From Actinomycetaceae bacterium MB13-C1-2 (GTDB taxonomy: Bacteria; Actinomycetota; Actinomycetes; Actinomycetales; Actinomycetaceae): a DNA stretch of 64,000 bases. Below, piece by piece: positions 16,686 to 24,955 of the stretch. A program made the position numbers and the translations under genes. Location of the stretch: NCBI GenBank assembly GCA_035621235.1, contig CP141731.1, positions 744,001 through 808,000 on the forward strand, given 5' to 3'. How positions within the stretch are numbered: the stretch's first letter is position 1; the number at the start of each line of letters is the position of its first letter. The notes beneath the pieces were generated by a model. That model saw nothing but the letters and a program-made list of their open reading frames with translations, was not told the origin of the DNA and ran no database searches.

Positions 16686-17183
16686 CTGGTTTCCGTTCCA
16701 CGGGAGCGAAACGGCATCGCATTGGCCCTCGCCCGCTGTACCTGTCTATTCCGCCATGTTCGGCATAATTTCAGAATCGCTGACCCGATTGTAATCTCGA
16801 GTAGACGCGACCTCAGCGTCGAGTCGGGTGTGCCCGCAGTCGAAAGCAAACGCGTTTTCACTCTTCCGTTGCCCACTGGTCGCAAAGGAACATTAGACGC
16901 AAGGTTCCCCAGGGTTCGGGAAGAATTCAGCCCTTACGTAAGCGCCACGGGCGAGCACTGTGCGTTAGGACCCTACAAAGTATAACCGACTAGTTCTAGT
17001 CCGGTCTATACAGATATGTGTTCAGGCCAACTACCTGGGTAACCTCAAGCTACCGCCATATGACGATTCCGCTGACTTTATCGGTGCGTCTTGTCTCTAT
17101 CTGATCGGCAACGCCGGAAGGAAGTCAGAAGCGATCATCGGGGATCGCCTCCGTGCTTCCATCGTTATGATCTGGCGGATATG
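16686..17183 (-). other. Long gene-free stretch upstream of the aquaporin gene (possible long leader)
   Basis: No credible coding frame was found. The stretch has a TATACT -10-like hexamer (minus strand, 16979-16984) with the GntR-type operator at 17000-17015 over the likely -35. This would give a leader of nearly 290 nt before the aquaporin start. No known riboswitch fold was recognised. Confidence 0.4.
17000..17015. promoter_or_regulatory. GntR (DasR-like) operator candidate upstream of the aquaporin gene
   Basis: TCCGGTCTATACAGAT matches the DasR-type 16-mer at 10 positions and shares the CCGGTCTA core with the other sites of the cluster. It overlaps the region where the -35 of a minus-strand promoter would lie. 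Confidence 0.45.
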
Positions 17184-17218
17184 AGAAGGTCGGCTCCTTC
17201 TCTTGGAGCCGACCTTCT
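17184..17218 (-). terminator. Hairpin terminator after the upp-FMN reductase operon
   Basis: A 14-bp perfect stem (agaaggtcggctcc at 17184-17197 with ggagccgaccttct at 17205-17218) has a 7-nt loop. It starts 15 bp after the reductase stop. The T-tract is weak. Confidence 0.7.
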
Positions 17219-17232
17219 TAAAATCTGCGGTA

Positions 17233-17790
17233 CTACTTCGAAGCTTCCACCATCTTGGTCGCAGCTACAACAGAGTCAAGCATCGCGTTTACTTCGTCGA
17301 CCCTACGCTCTGCCGGGGTGAAGTTGCCCTGATCATCGAACTCAGTGAACAAACCCAGCTCAACAGCAGCGCGCTGGTCCAGCATGCCAAAGTTAGCAAG
17401 GCTTAGGCGCCACGCCTCGACGGCGCGAACACCACTCGAAGAACCGTATGAAACAAATCCGACTGGCTTTCCCATCCATTCGACGGCAAGCGAGTCCACA
17501 GCATTCTTGAATGCGCCTGGGACGGAATGGTTGTACTCGGGGGTTACGAACACGAAGGCATCGCAACTTCCGATCGCAGCGCTCCAAGCCTGAACTTCAG
17601 GGGTCGAGTACTTACCGCCAGCCATCGCCGGATGCCTCGGGTCAGTCAATAACGGAACATTGAATTTCTTGAGGTCGATGAGCTCGTAGTCGGCATCACC
17701 GCGCTTTTGCGCAATCTCGTCGACCCACTCTGCCACCTTGATTCCGTTGCGGCCCTCACGAATCGAGCCTGCAATAATGCCAACTTTCAA
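17233..17790 (-). CDS. NADPH-dependent FMN reductase family protein
   Basis: Flavodoxin-fold oxidoreductase (185 residues) that probably reduces FMN or quinone-like acceptors with NAD(P)H. The flavin phosphate loop GSIREGRNGIKVAEW and the TPEYNHSVPGAFKNAVD block are typical of the family. The start is TTG at 17790, with AGGAG six bases upstream overlapping the upp stop region, so it is co-transcribed with upp. The acceptor in vivo is not evident. Confidence 0.88.
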   Translation of the reverse strand: MKVGIIAGSIREGRNGIKVAEWVDEIAQKRGDADYELIDLKKFNVPLLTDPRHPAMAGGKYSTPEVQAWSAAIGSCDAFVFVTPEYNHSVPGAFKNAVDSLAVEWMGKPVGFVSYGSSSGVRAVEAWRLSLANFGMLDQRAAVELGLFTEFDDQGNFTPAERRVDEVNAMLDSVVAATKMVEASK

Positions 17791-17799
17791 ACTATTCTC

Positions 17800-18438
17800 C
17801 TAATCAACAACGCCATAGAGGCGGTCGCCCGCGTCACCAAGACCAGGGACAATGTATGCCTTCTCATTAAGCTTTTCGTCAACTGCAGCGACAACAATCT
17901 TCACGTCAGCACGATCACCGATCTGCTTCTCTACTTCCGCCAAGCCTTCCGGAGCGGCGAGGATACATACCGCGGTCACATCTTTCGCGCCGTGCTCAAG
18001 CAGGTAATTGATCGCCGCGACCAGAGTGTGACCGGTAGCGAGCATCGGATCAACTACGAAACACTGACGACCCGAAATGTCATCGGGCAGACGCCTCGCG
18101 TAAGTTTCAATCTCAAGCGAATCCTCGTCCCGCCTCATTCCCAAGAAACCAACCTCAGCGGTCGGAAGCAGTCGGGTCATTCCATCGAGCATGCCCAATC
18201 CAGCACGAAGCACAGGAACGACGATTGGAAGCGGAGACTTAAGTTTTACCCCGGTAGTCGGAGCCACCGGGGTCTGAATATCGACTTCCTCGACATTCAC
18301 GTTTCGTGTGGCTTCATAGGCGAGCAGGGTAACTAACTCGTCGACCAACTGGCGGAAGACGGGTGAAGAGGTCTCCTTGTTTCGAAGGACGGTCAGCTTG
18401 TGATTCACAAGTGGGTGATCGGCGACGTGTAGTTGCAT
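17800..18438 (-). CDS. upp: Uracil phosphoribosyltransferase
   Basis: Salvage enzyme converting uracil and PRPP to UMP in the cytosol. The PRPP loop [15 protein letters not shown] and the conserved [10 protein letters not shown] and uracil-binding C-terminal [12 protein letters not shown] segments are present. At 212 residues it has normal length. It is divergent from tadA with only 36 bp between start codons, so transcripts for one or both are probably very short-leadered or leaderless. The FMN reductase gene follows after nine bases. Confidence 0.96.
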   Translation of the reverse strand: MQLHVADHPLVNHKLTVLRNKETSSPVFRQLVDELVTLLAYEATRNVNVEEVDIQTPVAPTTGVKLKSPLPIVVPVLRAGLGMLDGMTRLLPTAEVGFLGMRRDEDSLEIETYARRLPDDISGRQCFVVDPMLATGHTLVAAINYLLEHGAKDVTAVCILAAPEGLAEVEKQIGDRADVKIVVAAVDEKLNEKAYIVPGLGDAGDRLYGVVD

Positions 18439-18474
18439 GACCCCAGGATATACGCCGCGCTGTAGCCTTAGAAC

Positions 18475-18939
18475 GTGAACTACAACCAGCGGTATGAGAG
18501 CTCAATGACCAGAGCCCTGCTCCACGCTCACCGTGCACAGACGGACGGCGATGTCCCGGTCGGCGCACTAGTTCTGGATTCTTCAGGCGAGACCATTGGA
18601 AGCGGCTGGAATAGACGCGAAGCGGACTGTGATCCCACGGCTCATGCCGAGGTGCTTGCTCTCCGACAAGCGGGCGCTGCACTCGGGACGTGGAACCTCA
18701 CCGGATGCACTTTAGTCGTAACCCTCGAACCGTGCACCATGTGCGCGGGCGCCATTGTGAATAGTCGAATCAGCACCCTGGTGTTCGGCGCTTGGGATGC
18801 CAAGGCTGGTGCCTGCGGCAGCATTCGCGATGTTGTGCGCGACGCACGCCTAAATCACAAGGTAGAGGTTGTTCCCGGAATTCTCGAAGAGGAGGCGAGC
18901 GCACAACTGCGTACATTCTTCGCTTCAAAACGTAGTTGA
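18475..18939 (+). CDS. tadA: tRNA-specific adenosine deaminase TadA
   Basis: Zinc enzyme that deaminates A34 to inosine in tRNA-Arg(ACG). The HAEVLAL motif supplies the zinc His and the proton-shuttling Glu, and PCTMCAGA supplies the two zinc cysteines. GTG 18475 gives 154 residues; ATG 18505 is a shorter alternative. The usual position beside upp in actinobacterial genomes is consistent. The very short upstream gap suggests a leaderless start. Confidence 0.93.
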   Translation: MNYNQRYESSMTRALLHAHRAQTDGDVPVGALVLDSSGETIGSGWNRREADCDPTAHAEVLALRQAGAALGTWNLTGCTLVVTLEPCTMCAGAIVNSRISTLVFGAWDAKAGACGSIRDVVRDARLNHKVEVVPGILEEEASAQLRTFFASKRS

Positions 18940-19004
18940 ATATGACTATGGGGGTCATCTGAGCCGCTTCCCCTTCCGACACCACTGGACCCGTTGAGAG
19001 AGCC

Positions 19005-19937
19005 ATGCCCGCGATAGACAAGATTGATGAAGTAAGCAGAGCAACTACCTCGACCGGCACATTCGAGATTCATTCGGCCGGAGCCCACCTGTCTCGTTGG
19101 GATTCTGTGACTTACGGCCCTTTGATATTCAGCCCTTGTGCGGCCGACTATGGAGTCGGCCGTAGCCCCCACGGAGGGGTCCCTATTTGCTTCCCCTGGT
19201 TCGGTGTTCCAACACACGCCGATCCGGACGACCATGACGGCCACACCTCGGATCATCCTCCGTTCCTCGGACAGTCGGGAGCAACAGAGAAGCACGGATT
19301 CGTTCGGTTCCTAAACTGGCACCTCATCGAAAACGAAACGGATGAAAGAGGCATCTGGCGCGTTGCCTACCGCATAACTGATCAGGACGTACCAGAGGCA
19401 ATGGTCGAAGTTCTGGAACCCTTTACAGCAGAACTCCAGGCAACGCTCGGGGATGCAACGGCTTCGCTGTCGCTCACTGTCACAAACACCGGATCAGAAC
19501 CCTTCTATTTCGAGGAGGCGTTGCACACCTATTTTAGGGTTGGGGACATCGAGGATGTTGAGGTCCAGGGATTCGAAGGTTTAGTGCATGTCGACACGAC
19601 TCTTGGTGGTTCGCAGACGGACCGGCTCGCAGTTCAGCGGGGACCGATTATGTTTGGGGAAGAGGTTGATCGAATCTATCCGACCGAGAACTCACCGAGA
19701 ATTCTCGATTACAAGCTGGGCCGCCAAATAGAGATTGAAAACGAGAACTCTGGGACAACTGTCGTGTGGAATCCTGGCCCAGAGTTTGGCGAGCAACTTC
19801 CAGATCTCTCCGAGGGTGAGTGGCGTCAATATGTCTGCGTCGAGACGGCGAACGCGAGAGACGCCGCGATTCACCTAGGACCCGGAGAGTCTTACACCAT
19901 GACGGCGAACTACACCGTGACCGAACTCTTGAGCTGA
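19005..19937 (+). CDS. D-hexose-6-phosphate mutarotase (YeaD-like)
   Basis: Aldose-1-epimerase-superfamily enzyme that equilibrates the anomers of glucose-6-phosphate. The blocks GGVPICFPWFG and KHGFVRFLNW and the C-terminal WRQYVCVETAN match YeaD-type mutarotases. At 310 residues it has normal length. The ATG has GAGAG just upstream. A small gene follows after 14 bp and may be co-transcribed. Confidence 0.9.
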   Translation: MPAIDKIDEVSRATTSTGTFEIHSAGAHLSRWDSVTYGPLIFSPCAADYGVGRSPHGGVPICFPWFGVPTHADPDDHDGHTSDHPPFLGQSGATEKHGFVRFLNWHLIENETDERGIWRVAYRITDQDVPEAMVEVLEPFTAELQATLGDATASLSLTVTNTGSEPFYFEEALHTYFRVGDIEDVEVQGFEGLVHVDTTLGGSQTDRLAVQRGPIMFGEEVDRIYPTENSPRILDYKLGRQIEIENENSGTTVVWNPGPEFGEQLPDLSEGEWRQYVCVETANARDAAIHLGPGESYTMTANYTVTELLS

Positions 19938-19951
19938 CCGGAGAGAGTTTC

Positions 19952-20299
19952 ATGAGTGACGAGCAACGAAAGCCGCTTCCCAAGCATGAGTTACGGCAGG
20001 GTGAGGGTTCCTTTTACTTCAGAAATTCCGACCAGCGTTGGATTGGGGTCGTTGACCTTGGACGCGACGAAACCGGGAAGCGCAAACGAATCATTGTCTC
20101 AGACCGGGACGAAGACTCGGCTTGGGACAAGTTCCAAGCAAAGCGACGTGAGGTGTTTGCTGGTCTACAAGAAAGCGGACGCAACAGCGCGGAAGAGGTA
20201 ATCGGCGCTGCTCGCTCGTTCGGACAGAACCCCGTCCGAGCCCTGGTGCAGGCTGGATACCTCTACGAATCAGAAACCCGGGGCCTGGACGTAGAGTAG
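19952..20299 (+). CDS. Small protein resembling an integrase arm-binding (AP2-like) domain
   Basis: A 115-residue protein with GGAGAG 8 bases before ATG. The segment around residues 15-65 (GSFYFRNSDQRWIGVVDLG, then KRKRIIVSDRDEDSAWDKFQ) resembles the AP2-like arm DNA-binding domain at the N-terminus of tyrosine integrases, where a strand-rich sheet binds att arm sites. No catalytic integrase domain follows, and the stop is genuine. It lies 14 bp after the mutarotase gene. It may be a domesticated DNA-binding protein or an integrase fragment. Function unknown. Confidence 0.7.
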   Translation: MSDEQRKPLPKHELRQGEGSFYFRNSDQRWIGVVDLGRDETGKRKRIIVSDRDEDSAWDKFQAKRREVFAGLQESGRNSAEEVIGAARSFGQNPVRALVQAGYLYESETRGLDVE

Positions 20300-20397
20300 G
20301 AGACCCCGGTCAACGCATCGCAAGACAAGCAAGCTAACATGTCGCCGAGAGGCGTTGGGTCGGCGCGCGAAGTAGGGGGAATTTGCGGCGCGAGACA

Positions 20398-21750
20398 CTA
20401 GACCGCCAAGCGCGATGCCATTTTCTTCATGGCTCTCGCCGCGTCAGTTTCCAAGCGTTTGCTCGGCGACTTGTACCAGGTCAGGCCGATACTCTTCGGA
20501 TTGACCGCGACCAGTCTTCCTTTGTCCACAATCAGAGGTCGGAACATCCCGTTGCCTCCCGGGCAGATCAACTTCTCACCGACCTTGTCCGTTAGGCAGC
20601 TTCGGTCCTTATATCCGACATGGAGTTCGTCGAACATCGCCAAGTACATCGTCTTGCTCGCATCCTCGCGATTCTCATCGAGTAGGTCCCACAGGTCCGA
20701 CCGCAGATAGAACGTTGGCGTCTTCATGCCCGAGGGAGAGCCTGGCACCAACCGCTTCCCCTCCAGATGAGCAGTTGTCAGTCGAAGAGTAGCGTCGGGC
20801 ATCCCAGCTATTGGGACTTGGTCGGCCCGCCCACCTTCTTCACCATTTCTACTGACTTTGCCCGTCGAGTTCTGGGAAACGGCGCCTCCCAGTCCCGAAA
20901 CCTGATCCGCCAACCTACCGGCGTTCGGGTCCGGCGTCTGTGCCACAGAATGGTTGTCTGAAAACTCGTCCACCTGATTGATGTTAAGAAGCGCATCGGC
21001 CAGGGCTTGTCGGGAAACTCTTAGGCCAGCGCCGGTCCAGCGAGCCAAATCCTGATCGGTAACCGGCCCGTGGGTGATTGCGTATCGTCGGGCGATCTCT
21101 GCGAATGCTATTCGTTTGGCTTCCGGGTCACCATCGTCGAGACGTTCAGCCCAACCGCGTGGGTCCTCCGGTAGGGAGTAAGTATCCACGATCAAGTGTT
21201 CGTTTCCTCGAAGTGGACCGCTGACGAACGTTCCGTCACCATGAAATTGAACGAAGAGAATGTAGATCAGTCGCGCCCTTTCCTCTTCCGAAAGGTGCGA
21301 ACCGACCCCGTTTGCAAGCCAGCTCTTGCGCATTCCCGCGCGTGTCTGGGGACCATCCGCAAGTGCATCACGTGCCACTTCCCGGGCATGCATGATGTGT
21401 CGGTCCTCAAGTCCGATCTCTGCTGCAGCCCGCCTGAACCAAGAATTATCCCCATCCAAGGCGCGAAGCCATCGATAATCCTCAGCGGTCGTGATATGAA
21501 GTGTTCCGCGGAAAGGCCAGGACCTCACCAACTGCCCGGACTCGAAGGCTCTAGTAACGTCCGAGCCGAGGGAAGCGAGTGTCCGGCTAATCAGTGAGTG
21601 CGGAACGTTTGAAGTGATCTGCCCCTGAGTCGCCAACATTCTGCCGACTACCTGAACCGGAGTTGAGGCGGCGGTCGCCGGGATCAGACCCTGTGCAACA
21701 ATCCGCATCAGGTTCAGTTCAACTGGCAAGTCCTTGGCACTAATCGACAT
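20398..21750 (-). CDS. AlkZ-like winged-helix protein (HTH_42 / YcaQ family)
   Basis: Member of the AlkZ/YcaQ family of winged-helix DNA glycosylases and relatives (450 residues). The start region ATQGQITSNVP carries a QxQ-type motif at the usual catalytic place, followed by PFRGTLHITTAEDYRWL, and the C-terminal half has the family LICPGGNGMFRPLIVDKGRLV block. Some members unhook DNA crosslinks; related branches have no proven activity. Roughly residues 265-315 form a low-complexity Asp/Gly/Ser-rich insert not expected in the family. It stands alone, convergent with the preceding small gene. Confidence 0.85.
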   Translation of the reverse strand: MSISAKDLPVELNLMRIVAQGLIPATAASTPVQVVGRMLATQGQITSNVPHSLISRTLASLGSDVTRAFESGQLVRSWPFRGTLHITTAEDYRWLRALDGDNSWFRRAAAEIGLEDRHIMHAREVARDALADGPQTRAGMRKSWLANGVGSHLSEEERARLIYILFVQFHGDGTFVSGPLRGNEHLIVDTYSLPEDPRGWAERLDDGDPEAKRIAFAEIARRYAITHGPVTDQDLARWTGAGLRVSRQALADALLNINQVDEFSDNHSVAQTPDPNAGRLADQVSGLGGAVSQNSTGKVSRNGEEGGRADQVPIAGMPDATLRLTTAHLEGKRLVPGSPSGMKTPTFYLRSDLWDLLDENREDASKTMYLAMFDELHVGYKDRSCLTDKVGEKLICPGGNGMFRPLIVDKGRLVAVNPKSIGLTWYKSPSKRLETDAARAMKKMASRLAV

Positions 21751-21871
21751 GAAACCCCATCAACCCATAGCTCTCTGGCGGCTCACACCTCGACCCGCAC
21801 GCTTAGTCTCGCGAGACTCCGGCACGGCCTGCCTTGAGTAACCCACTTGAGGCGCACCCCAAGGCCGATCA

Positions 21872-21903
21872 GGGTTGGACACCCGGGACACGGTGCCCAA
21901 CCC
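21872..21903 (-). terminator. Terminator-like hairpin downstream of the 117-residue gene
   Basis: gggttggacacc pairs with ggtgcccaaccc with one mismatch and an 8-nt loop, 18 bp beyond the stop at 21921. Confidence 0.6.
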
Positions 21904-21920
21904 TCGCATGTGGCTGCTGT

Positions 21921-22274
21921 TTACTCGCCAGCCGCCGCATTTAGCAGATCAAGCAGTTCTTTTGCCGCATCGCGAATCGAGAAATGATCATACTGCGCAG
22001 CGCGTTCTTCGGCCGCGATAAGACCTGAGCGGCACACCACCTTGTAGTCTCCGTATGGGAATGAATAGTCGGTCTTCTCGCCGCGGCTACCCCCAGACTT
22101 AACCCCAAGATGCCACTTTGCAAACTGACCCATTCCTTCCTTGTGGATGAGTTCGTTCTGCTGCTCGGTGTCGGGATTGACCTCTCCCCAATCGTCCTCT
22201 TCCGTCGAGTACTTACCCTCAGCAATCAGCTTCTTGGCGAACTCGACTGCCTCCTGGTTTACTTCAATGCTCAT
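21921..22274 (-). CDS. Conserved hypothetical protein, 117 residues
   Basis: Small acidic soluble protein with no signal peptide or membrane segment. It starts MSIEVNQEAVEFAKKLIAEG and contains FAKWHLGVK, FPYGDYKVVCRSGLIAAEERA and a C-terminal helix AAKELLDLLNAA. The pattern looks like a conserved actinobacterial family, but I cannot name a function. The ATG is preceded by GGAGGG. It is monocistronic, with a terminator behind it. Confidence 0.75.
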   Translation of the reverse strand: MSIEVNQEAVEFAKKLIAEGKYSTEEDDWGEVNPDTEQQNELIHKEGMGQFAKWHLGVKSGGSRGEKTDYSFPYGDYKVVCRSGLIAAEERAAQYDHFSIRDAAKELLDLLNAAAGE

Positions 22275-22541
22275 GTTGCCCTCCCGTATCCGTTGCCGAG
22301 GAATGTCCCCGTTTTACACACCAATTCTAGCCAACAACCCCCACAACACCTGTCGATCGATTACTCGATAGCGCCCCGTGTTCCGGTGATGGCCGTAAGC
22401 CCGGCAAAAGCTCCGCCCGCGCTTGGTATCTGTGGCCTGAATCTTCGTTATGCCCCAAGGTAACACCCACCGCCGACATCACGGTATCCTCACTGTTCAG
22501 ACGCAGGTGTTCCAGCTAGGTGTCCGGAAGGAAAACCCGTA

Positions 22542-24035
22542 ATGAGACCACGCATCGCAATCTGCGGTATCCACATCGAGAGTTCCACCTTTACCCCATA
22601 CGTCTCGGTGGAATCAGATTTTGATGTGTTGCGCGGCGCGGAGCTACTGGACCGATACGACTGGATAAATGATGACTGGTCGCAGCAGGTTGAGTGGCTC
22701 CCAATTCTGCGGGCAGGAGCACTTCCGGGAGGAGTGGTAGAACGCTCAGCCTATGACGGTTGGAAGCAAGAAATTGTCGAAGGTCTCCATACTCTCACGA
22801 ACCAGGTCCCCCTTGATGGACTCTACTTTGACATCCATGGAGCTATGAGCGTGCAAGGAATCAATGATGCAGAAGGTGACCTAATAGCTGCGATTCGAAA
22901 TGTAATCGGAAACGAGCCCCTGGTCTCTGCCTCGATGGACCTGCATGGAAACATATCGCAGACCCTCTTCGATAGCTGCGACATGATGACCTGCTATCGA
23001 CTAGCACCTCATGAGGACGTGTGGGAAACCCGCGAACGCGGCGCACGCAACCTCGTTGATCGACTCATTGCGGGATTGGGGAAACCCGTTAAGGCTCTGG
23101 CACACGTTCCCATTTTGCTGCCAGGAGAGAAGACATCCACTCGAATCGAACCCGCGAAAGGCCTCTACGGGATGATCCCTGAGGTCGAGGCTCGCCCCGG
23201 TATCATCGACGCGTCCATTTGGGTCGGTTTCGCTTGGGCTGACCAACCGCGATGCAAGGGAGCAGTAGCTGTCTTTGGTGACGACACTGGGGACGTGGCC
23301 ACGCAAACGGCCCGGCTAGCTAAAGCGTTCTGGGACGCGCACGAGAAATTCGAGTTCGTGGCACCCGTGGATTCTATCGAGGGTTGCCTGGAGTATGCGA
23401 TTGATGCACCCAAGCCGTTCTTTATCTCCGATACCGGGGACAACCCCGGAGCGGGCGGAGCAGACGATGTGACTGTGGTGCTCGCGGCACTCCTCGACTG
23501 GGCACCGGTGAGGGACTCGACACTAGACGTCCTCTATGCCTCGATCCTCGACCCCGAGTCCGCGATCTCGGCGGCAACAGCGGGGGTCGGTGCAACAGTG
23601 GAGCTATCAGTCGGAGGTAAGGTCGACTCTCGTGCTCCCGGACCGGTACCGCTGATAGCGGAGGTTCTCTCTGTGACCGAGGATCCGCGCGGCGGCAAGA
23701 CGGCGGCACTCAAGAGCGGCGGACTCACCCTGCTTGTCACGGAGAATCGAAATCAGTACGCGAGTCTTGAGCAGTACCTTGCTGTTGGAGTTGATCCTCG
23801 TACGGCTGACGTTGTCGTGGTGAAAATTGGATACCTGGAGCCTGATCTATACGAGATCAAGGCAGACTGGAAGATGGCGTTGACGCCGGGCGGGGTCGAT
23901 CAAGACCTGGTTCGGCTCGGCCACCGACACATCGACCGACCAATGTTCCCGTTTGACAGGTTCAGTTGTGACCCTGAGATCCGCGTTGAGGTGGTAGAGC
24001 CGCAAGCAACCGCTCGCTCCACGCCCAGAGCCTGA
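22542..24035 (+). CDS. M81 family metallopeptidase (MlrC-like)
   Basis: Zinc metallopeptidase related to MlrC, which hydrolyses linearised microcystin; most homologues have unknown peptides as substrates. Typical blocks are ICGIHIESSTFTP, YFDIHGAMS, SMDLHGNIS and CYRLAPHEDVWETRERGA, supplying the metal-binding Asp and His residues, plus DTGDNPGAGGADD in the C-terminal domain. At 497 residues it has normal length and no signal peptide. Its 3' end overlaps the convergent SDR gene by 74 bp. Confidence 0.9.
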   Translation: MRPRIAICGIHIESSTFTPYVSVESDFDVLRGAELLDRYDWINDDWSQQVEWLPILRAGALPGGVVERSAYDGWKQEIVEGLHTLTNQVPLDGLYFDIHGAMSVQGINDAEGDLIAAIRNVIGNEPLVSASMDLHGNISQTLFDSCDMMTCYRLAPHEDVWETRERGARNLVDRLIAGLGKPVKALAHVPILLPGEKTSTRIEPAKGLYGMIPEVEARPGIIDASIWVGFAWADQPRCKGAVAVFGDDTGDVATQTARLAKAFWDAHEKFEFVAPVDSIEGCLEYAIDAPKPFFISDTGDNPGAGGADDVTVVLAALLDWAPVRDSTLDVLYASILDPESAISAATAGVGATVELSVGGKVDSRAPGPVPLIAEVLSVTEDPRGGKTAALKSGGLTLLVTENRNQYASLEQYLAVGVDPRTADVVVVKIGYLEPDLYEIKADWKMALTPGGVDQDLVRLGHRHIDRPMFPFDRFSCDPEIRVEVVEPQATARSTPRA

Positions 24036-24879
24036 CCGCTGCAGCTCGGTCCAAGTAGGGCTCAAATGGCCTCCGCGTAGTAACCGGACCGAAGGTGCCG
24101 AACCACTTTGCCGGTGCGAACATGGTGAGTTCACTAGAATCGGTCAACGCCGCCTCGACCGCCGGGGCTGCCCCATCTGCTGTGCTGTTTCCGACGTGCC
24201 GGACCGCCCAATTCACGACGTTCGAGGGGATCATGTGTCGCAACGTAGGCGCAATTTCGGATCCGGGAGTGACCCCTGGATGAGCTAACTGGACGCTTAT
24301 TCCCCAATGACTTGCAAGTGAGCGCCGCTCTAACTCCATCCCGAACAATCCCAAAGCGATCTTTGACTGCTGATAGGCCCGCGCCGCGCCCACGCCAGGC
24401 TTCCCTGGCGATGCCCCTAACTTCCCAAACGAACCGCCGAGACTGCCCTGGAACACCACTCGCGCGTGCCCTGCTTTTAGGAGGGGCAACAACCCCTCAA
24501 CTAGTGCGAAGTTCGCGAGGTAGTTCGTTTCGAACACCAGGTCCAAGCCATCAGCTGAAACCTGGGGTTCTCCCTCGCCCAGAGGAATAATCCCAGCATT
24601 CAGCACCAGCAGATCAATTTGGTTGCCCTCGTCTACCAGTCGGTCGCACATCTCCCGAATCGACTCTAGATCCGAAAGATCCATGTGAAGCGCACGAAAC
24701 GAGAGTTCCGGGAACTCCTCCTTCAGGTCGAAGATAACCCGCTCAACCTTCTTCTGATTTCGCGCCGGAAGAATCCACTCATCGACGTACGGGGACAGTC
24801 CTCGAGCGATCTCAAATCCAATACCTCCGGTTACGCCGGTTATCATCGCACGTCGAAACCGCTTAGCTGCGCCTGTCAT
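23962..24879 (-). CDS. SDR-family NAD(P)-dependent oxidoreductase
   Basis: Short-chain dehydrogenase (305 residues) with the cofactor loop TGVTGGIGFEIA, the NAG motif (VLNAGIIP), a Ser-containing GSLGGSFG and the catalytic AYQQSK (Tyr and Lys). Similar to retinol-dehydrogenase-like or oxidoreductase members that act on unknown carbonyl substrates. Its C-terminal end overlaps the 3' end of the M81 peptidase gene on the other strand. Confidence 0.87.
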   Translation of the reverse strand: MTGAAKRFRRAMITGVTGGIGFEIARGLSPYVDEWILPARNQKKVERVIFDLKEEFPELSFRALHMDLSDLESIREMCDRLVDEGNQIDLLVLNAGIIPLGEGEPQVSADGLDLVFETNYLANFALVEGLLPLLKAGHARVVFQGSLGGSFGKLGASPGKPGVGAARAYQQSKIALGLFGMELERRSLASHWGISVQLAHPGVTPGSEIAPTLRHMIPSNVVNWAVRHVGNSTADGAAPAVEAALTDSSELTMFAPAKWFGTFGPVTTRRPFEPYLDRAAAVRLWAWSERLLAALPPQRGSQGHN

Positions 24880-24921
24880 ATAAAGATCGTAAAGGACTCT
24901 TGGAAACTCAGTTGCGTTCGG

Positions 24922-24943
24922 CCGTCATGGAAGGTCATGACGG
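24922..24943. repeat. Inverted repeat in the leader of the VIT-family gene
   Basis: CCGTCATG and CATGACGG are exact arms around a 6-bp spacer, ending 12 bp before the GTG start at 24956. It could be an operator or a hairpin that occludes the ribosome site. It does not resemble a DtxR box. Confidence 0.5.
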
Positions 24944-24955
24944 TAGAGTTCTTTC

